Shown here in pieces: positions 6,017-8,688 of a DNA stretch of 8,688 nucleotides. Under the pieces are notes generated by a model. It worked only from the letters and a program-made list of their open reading frames with translations. It was not told the DNA's origin and made no database searches. The first letter of the stretch is position 1. Each line of letters opens with the position of its first letter. The DNA comes from DAIPHL01 sp036771375 (lineage in GTDB: Bacteria > Synergistota > Synergistia > Synergistales > Synergistaceae). The DNA is taken from assembly GCA_036771375.1 (NCBI GenBank), contig DAIPHL010000100.1:1-8688 (forward strand), given 5' to 3'. Position numbers and translations under genes: made by a program.

Positions 6017-7600
6017 CTACCTGCATAGCTCGATGATCTGATGGAGGGATTTGATCAGAAGCGTGCTCAGGGCCTCCGCCTCCTTGTAGATGTGCGTTGC
6101 CGTCAGGTGGTCGTCGCTTTCCAGAGCCGTTTCCATCTTGTGTCCGTAGTTGTGAAAGTCTTTGTGCATTTGAATCGTCTTCCGCCATATTTCGTCGGTG
6201 ACTTCTTTCGGACGCTCCACAAACGAGAGGAAAATACCGAAACGACATCTTGTGGGGTCGGTTTCCACACTGATCTCGCCCGTTTCGAGAGATTTTTTGA
6301 GGCCGTCGATCCAAGCTTTGTGAGCCTCGATGGCTCCTCTTGTCATCTCTACGAAATCCGTTGGCGTCATGACTTTGATCAAGCGCAACACGGAGATGGA
6401 CTCGGATGCGTCTTTCGAGCCCGCCTTTGCGGTGGCCTCCAGGTCCTTTGCCGTGACGATCAGTTTCCGCAGCTGTCCCTCGATGGAGGAGAGGATCTCT
6501 TTCGTCCTCGTGGTTTCCGTCGTGACGGTTTCCGAAGTGGCGGCAAGCCCCACGGCTGAGGCGTCGAGTTCCGCGGCACCCGCGGCGACCTGTTGGGAGG
6601 AGTTCGAGATACCCACGATGCCGGTGAGTACTGTTTCTATCTCCGCCGTCACGTCGTGAATCGTGGACGCCGTATCGTGGATCATCGTCGACATGTTTTC
6701 GACGCCGTGTGTGGTCTCCTGCACTTCCTCCACAAGCGCATTAAGACAGTCGGAAACTTTCGTCGTCGCTTCCTTGCTTTCGTCCGCCAACTTTTTGACC
6801 TCCTCGGCGACGACGGCAAATCCCCTTCCCGCTTCTCCCGCCCGAGCGGCTTCGATCGACGCGTTCAAGGCGAGCAGGTTTGTCTGATCGGCGATGTTGG
6901 TGATGGAGCCGACGACACTCTGTATGACATCCGTCCGCTCCGATAGAGTCCTCGATTTTGCCGCCAAAAGGGACGTTTGTTCGGTGACCTGGTCAAACGT
7001 TTGTTTCATGTTTGTCAGCTTGGCCTTGCCCGTCCCGGCGCCGTCGTTGACTACGGAGACGCTCTCGTCCATCTCCGACGCCAGTCGTGCGAGCTCCTGG
7101 GCGGTGCGTAAAATCTCGTTGAAGGAAACCTGTTGTGTGGAAACCGCATCCGAGATGACCTGCCCCGATTCGGCCCCCTCCCCGATCTTCTCCGAGATGA
7201 TGGAAAACGATTTGAAAAAAGCCCTCAACTGGCGCTCCAGACGATAAAAATTGAATGTGAACTGATGGAGGTTCCCCTGGATTTTCAGGAAAAGAGAGCG
7301 CATCGACTTGATGAATGTCCGGATCGTATTGGTGAGCGGGTTTGTCCTTTCCGCCTCGTTGTTTCCCAGGTCCTTTATCAGGTCGATACGTCCTGCTTGC
7401 TGGAGCTCATCAAGATGCCGGATCACATAGCGCAACTCTTCCCTGTTTCTGTTCTGCAAAAGGGCCACCGGAACGCATAAAAACAGGCCGATCCCGCAGA
7501 AGAGAGCCGTACCCGGTTGGTATCGCCCATACATCACAAAAAAGCAGAAGATCGACAGGGCGAGCAGAAGAAGAGCTAAAGACCGGGATTTCGTCGACAT
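6017..7600 (-). CDS. Methyl-accepting chemotaxis protein with C-terminal CZB zinc-binding domain
   Basis: A 527-residue chemoreceptor that should signal through CheW/CheA to the flagellar motor or a related output. Two membrane helices (about 8-24 and 30-48) are joined by only about five residues, so there is no external ligand-binding domain. A linker with HAMP-like character (about 50-108) leads to the coiled-coil signalling domain, whose tip is unmistakable (NIADQTNLLALNASIEAA, 235-252, then GRGFAVVAEEVKKLA, 258-272). The C-terminal CZB domain (about 411-520) shows candidate zinc ligands His427, Cys452 (in CRFG), His479 and His483. CZB proteins such as TlpD sense cytoplasmic zinc-linked redox or oxidant signals, so that role is inferred. 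ATG 7600 is preferred: GGAG lies 8 bases upstream, whereas GTG 7609 overlaps that same GGAG. It has its own promoter. No clear terminator follows. Confidence 0.96.
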   Translation of the reverse strand: MSTKSRSLALLLLALSIFCFFVMYGRYQPGTALFCGIGLFLCVPVALLQNRNREELRYVIRHLDELQQAGRIDLIKDLGNNEAERTNPLTNTIRTFIKSMRSLFLKIQGNLHQFTFNFYRLERQLRAFFKSFSIISEKIGEGAESGQVISDAVSTQQVSFNEILRTAQELARLASEMDESVSVVNDGAGTGKAKLTNMKQTFDQVTEQTSLLAAKSRTLSERTDVIQSVVGSITNIADQTNLLALNASIEAARAGEAGRGFAVVAEEVKKLADESKEATTKVSDCLNALVEEVQETTHGVENMSTMIHDTASTIHDVTAEIETVLTGIVGISNSSQQVAAGAAELDASAVGLAATSETVTTETTRTKEILSSIEGQLRKLIVTAKDLEATAKAGSKDASESISVLRLIKVMTPTDFVEMTRGAIEAHKAWIDGLKKSLETGEISVETDPTRCRFGIFLSFVERPKEVTDEIWRKTIQMHKDFHNYGHKMETALESDDHLTATHIYKEAEALSTLLIKSLHQIIELCR

Positions 7601-7608
7601 CAAGATCA

Positions 7609-7612
7609 CTCC
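7609..7612 (-). promoter_or_regulatory. Ribosome binding site deciding the chemoreceptor start
   Basis: GGAG (7612-7609, minus strand) is 8 bases before ATG 7600. The alternative in-frame GTG at 7609 begins on the last G of this site and so cannot use it; the TTG at 7603 is too close. Confidence 0.65.
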
Positions 7613-7661
7613 ATGGTTTTATTCGGAGAAACTGAAATATCTCACTTGTGTTTCGCGCTTC

Positions 7662-7689
7662 ATTATACAAGGTATCGGTTGTAAGTAAA
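7662..7689 (-). promoter_or_regulatory. Promoter of the chemoreceptor gene
   Basis: On the minus strand a perfect TATAAT (7667-7662) is preceded by a 16-base spacer and TTTACT (7689-7684; 4 of 6 consensus positions). The -35 box lies only 6 bases beyond the citG stop. The predicted start near 7655 gives a leader of about 55 bases. With no terminator between the genes, citG readthrough could also feed this gene. Confidence 0.7.
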
Positions 7690-7695
7690 GGGATT

Positions 7696-8676
7696 TCAAA
7701 TCCGAACGGGGTCGTGTTTTCGATCGGTTCGGCAATCGAGCAGTTTTCCACAAAAAATGGTGACGGCAAGCATGTCCGCGCTTCCTCCAGGACTCAGGTT
7801 TTTCGAGATGAACGCCCGGTCGAGGTCCTCCAGGATCTGTACCCCGTTCGGGGCGAAGATCCCACCGGCCGCGAGCGTTCGGCGAGCGGCCTCCTTGACG
7901 TAGGCGAGGGCTTCGATTCCCCCTCTGGAGATGACGCATGTATCGTCCACATGCGCCATCAGGTGAAGAAGTGTTTGAACGCACACGTCGTTCTCGTCGA
8001 CCGTTTTTTTAAAGCTCTTTTGCCACCGGGGGAGCGAAAGCTCCCTTACGGTTGGAAAACCGGCCAGAACCTCGCCTCTCACTCCTTTGATCCCATATCG
8101 GCCGTAGGCGTTTTCGCCGTGTGTCGAGGAAACGGAGAGGCCCTTTTTTACCGCGTGGTTTGCCCGTTTCGTGTGAGAGATCGCCGCCAGATCCCGTTCG
8201 AGCGCCGCACTCGTCATCTTTCCACACAGCTTCAGAATCGTGTAAACGTCGAGTTTCCCGAAACGCCTATAATACCAGCCGGCCGCGCCGCAGATCGTCC
8301 CCATGGAGAAGATCATCCCCTTGTGGGTATTGACCCCGTTCGTGGAGGCGAACATCTCTTTTTCGGCGCGGATCCCGGCCTCGCGTAGTTTTGGAAAGAG
8401 CCCGTCGTCGATCTTTCGATCGTGATGCAGGCCAAGAGCCGCCATCTCGCCCAGAAACGGCGCGATGGCCTCCGTGCTCGCGAAGAACATGTCCATATCC
8501 ATGTCGCGGTGCGAGCCGTTGTTGTTTCGATCGACGAGCCCGGGTTTCGGAGTCGTCAGCACCTCCAGCCGCAACGCGTTTTGAGCCGTGTCGACGATCT
8601 TGTGTACGAAATCTCCAGTGTACTCAAAAAACCCCGGGCGGCCAAGCCCGGGGTTTTTTGTGGGTTGGGAGTGCAT
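7696..8676 (-). CDS. citG: Triphosphoribosyl-dephospho-CoA synthase (CitG/MdcB family), start uncertain
   Basis: The enzyme joins ATP and 3'-dephospho-CoA to give 2'-(5''-triphosphoribosyl)-3'-dephospho-CoA plus adenine, the precursor of the prosthetic group on the acyl carrier subunit of citrate lyase or malonate decarboxylase. Family motifs, counted from ATG 8676, are TPKPGLVDR (42-50), NGSHRDMD (53-60), GVNTHKG (114-120), GENAYGRYGIKGVRGEV (187-203), DDTCVISRGG (244-253) and SPGGSADMLAVTIF (295-308). Family-like sequence begins near HKIVDTAQNALRLEV (25-39). The first 24 residues would be encoded by a terminator-like hairpin and its flanks, and the frame stays open to the window edge. No ATG or GTG with a ribosome site lies between hairpin and first motif, so the true start is unresolved. 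CitG rather than MdcB is the likelier name; no citrate lyase or malonate decarboxylase subunit is in the window. Confidence 0.9.
   Translation of the reverse strand: MHSQPTKNPGLGRPGFFEYTGDFVHKIVDTAQNALRLEVLTTPKPGLVDRNNNGSHRDMDMDMFFASTEAIAPFLGEMAALGLHHDRKIDDGLFPKLREAGIRAEKEMFASTNGVNTHKGMIFSMGTICGAAGWYYRRFGKLDVYTILKLCGKMTSAALERDLAAISHTKRANHAVKKGLSVSSTHGENAYGRYGIKGVRGEVLAGFPTVRELSLPRWQKSFKKTVDENDVCVQTLLHLMAHVDDTCVISRGGIEALAYVKEAARRTLAAGGIFAPNGVQILEDLDRAFISKNLSPGGSADMLAVTIFCGKLLDCRTDRKHDPVRI
8626..8659. terminator. Perfect bidirectional terminator-like hairpin at the citG 5' end
   Basis: AAAAAACCCCGGGC (8626-8639) pairs perfectly with GCCCGGGGTTTTTT (8646-8659) around the 6-nt loop GGCCAA. It has a GC-rich stem and a T-run on either strand. 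No plus-strand gene leads into it. On the minus strand it either ends a gene to the right of the window or sits in the leader of citG, where it could act as an attenuator. Confidence 0.75.
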
Positions 8677-8688
8677 CAAGCGCCGACC

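Noticed and set aside
7648..8388. Plus-strand frame of 246 codons opposite citG
   Set aside because: Antisense to conserved CitG motifs; no promoter or ribosome site, and it crosses the chemoreceptor promoter.
1..8688. Terminal inverted repeats of a mobile or linear element
   Set aside because: The shared end sequence is very short and imperfect, one end falls inside rpoC, and there is no transposase, integrase or target-site duplication in the window.

Overview
The window is a stretch of bacterial chromosome, moderately GC-rich by eye, cut inside rpoC at its left edge. Shine-Dalgarno sequences, sigma70-type promoters and intrinsic terminators are all recognisable. The organism looks like an anaerobic Gram-negative-type bacterium. 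My best guess is Synergistota, because the beta' subunit lacks the trigger-loop insertion of E. coli but has a long extra block near its C-terminus, and because of the accessory gene mix. That assignment is inference and is not proven by anything here.

Layout, left to right. (1) 1-3282, plus: the 3' part of rpoC (RNA polymerase beta'), from the catalytic NADFDGDQ motif to the stop, closed by a strong intrinsic terminator at 3361-3397. (2) 3490-4868, plus: two genes joined by a TGATG stop/start overlap. The first encodes an unrecognised 178-aa soluble protein, the second a TIM-barrel metal-dependent amidohydrolase (Amidohydro_2 type). (3) 4869-4969: a convergent intergenic region with hairpins ending both transcription units. 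(4) 4970-5836, minus: an RpiR/MurR-family regulator (HTH plus SIS) with a clear promoter (TTGACT-17-TAAAAT). (5) 6017-7600, minus: a chemoreceptor with a minimal membrane hairpin, a cytoplasmic signalling domain and a C-terminal zinc-binding CZB domain, with its own promoter (perfect TATAAT). (6) 7696 to about 8676, minus: a CitG-type triphosphoribosyl-dephospho-CoA synthase. Its start cannot be resolved because a perfect terminator-like hairpin (8626-8659) lies across the place where the start should be.

The three minus-strand genes are co-oriented, but the chemoreceptor and the regulator each have their own promoter, so they are probably separately controlled neighbours and not one tight operon. 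No mobile element, CRISPR array, tRNA or rRNA gene is visible. The most unusual items are a block of about 310 residues in the beta' C-terminal region that looks built from repeated barrel-like modules, the uncharacterised gene pair behind rpoC, and the hairpin/start-codon problem at citG together with matching inverted window ends.
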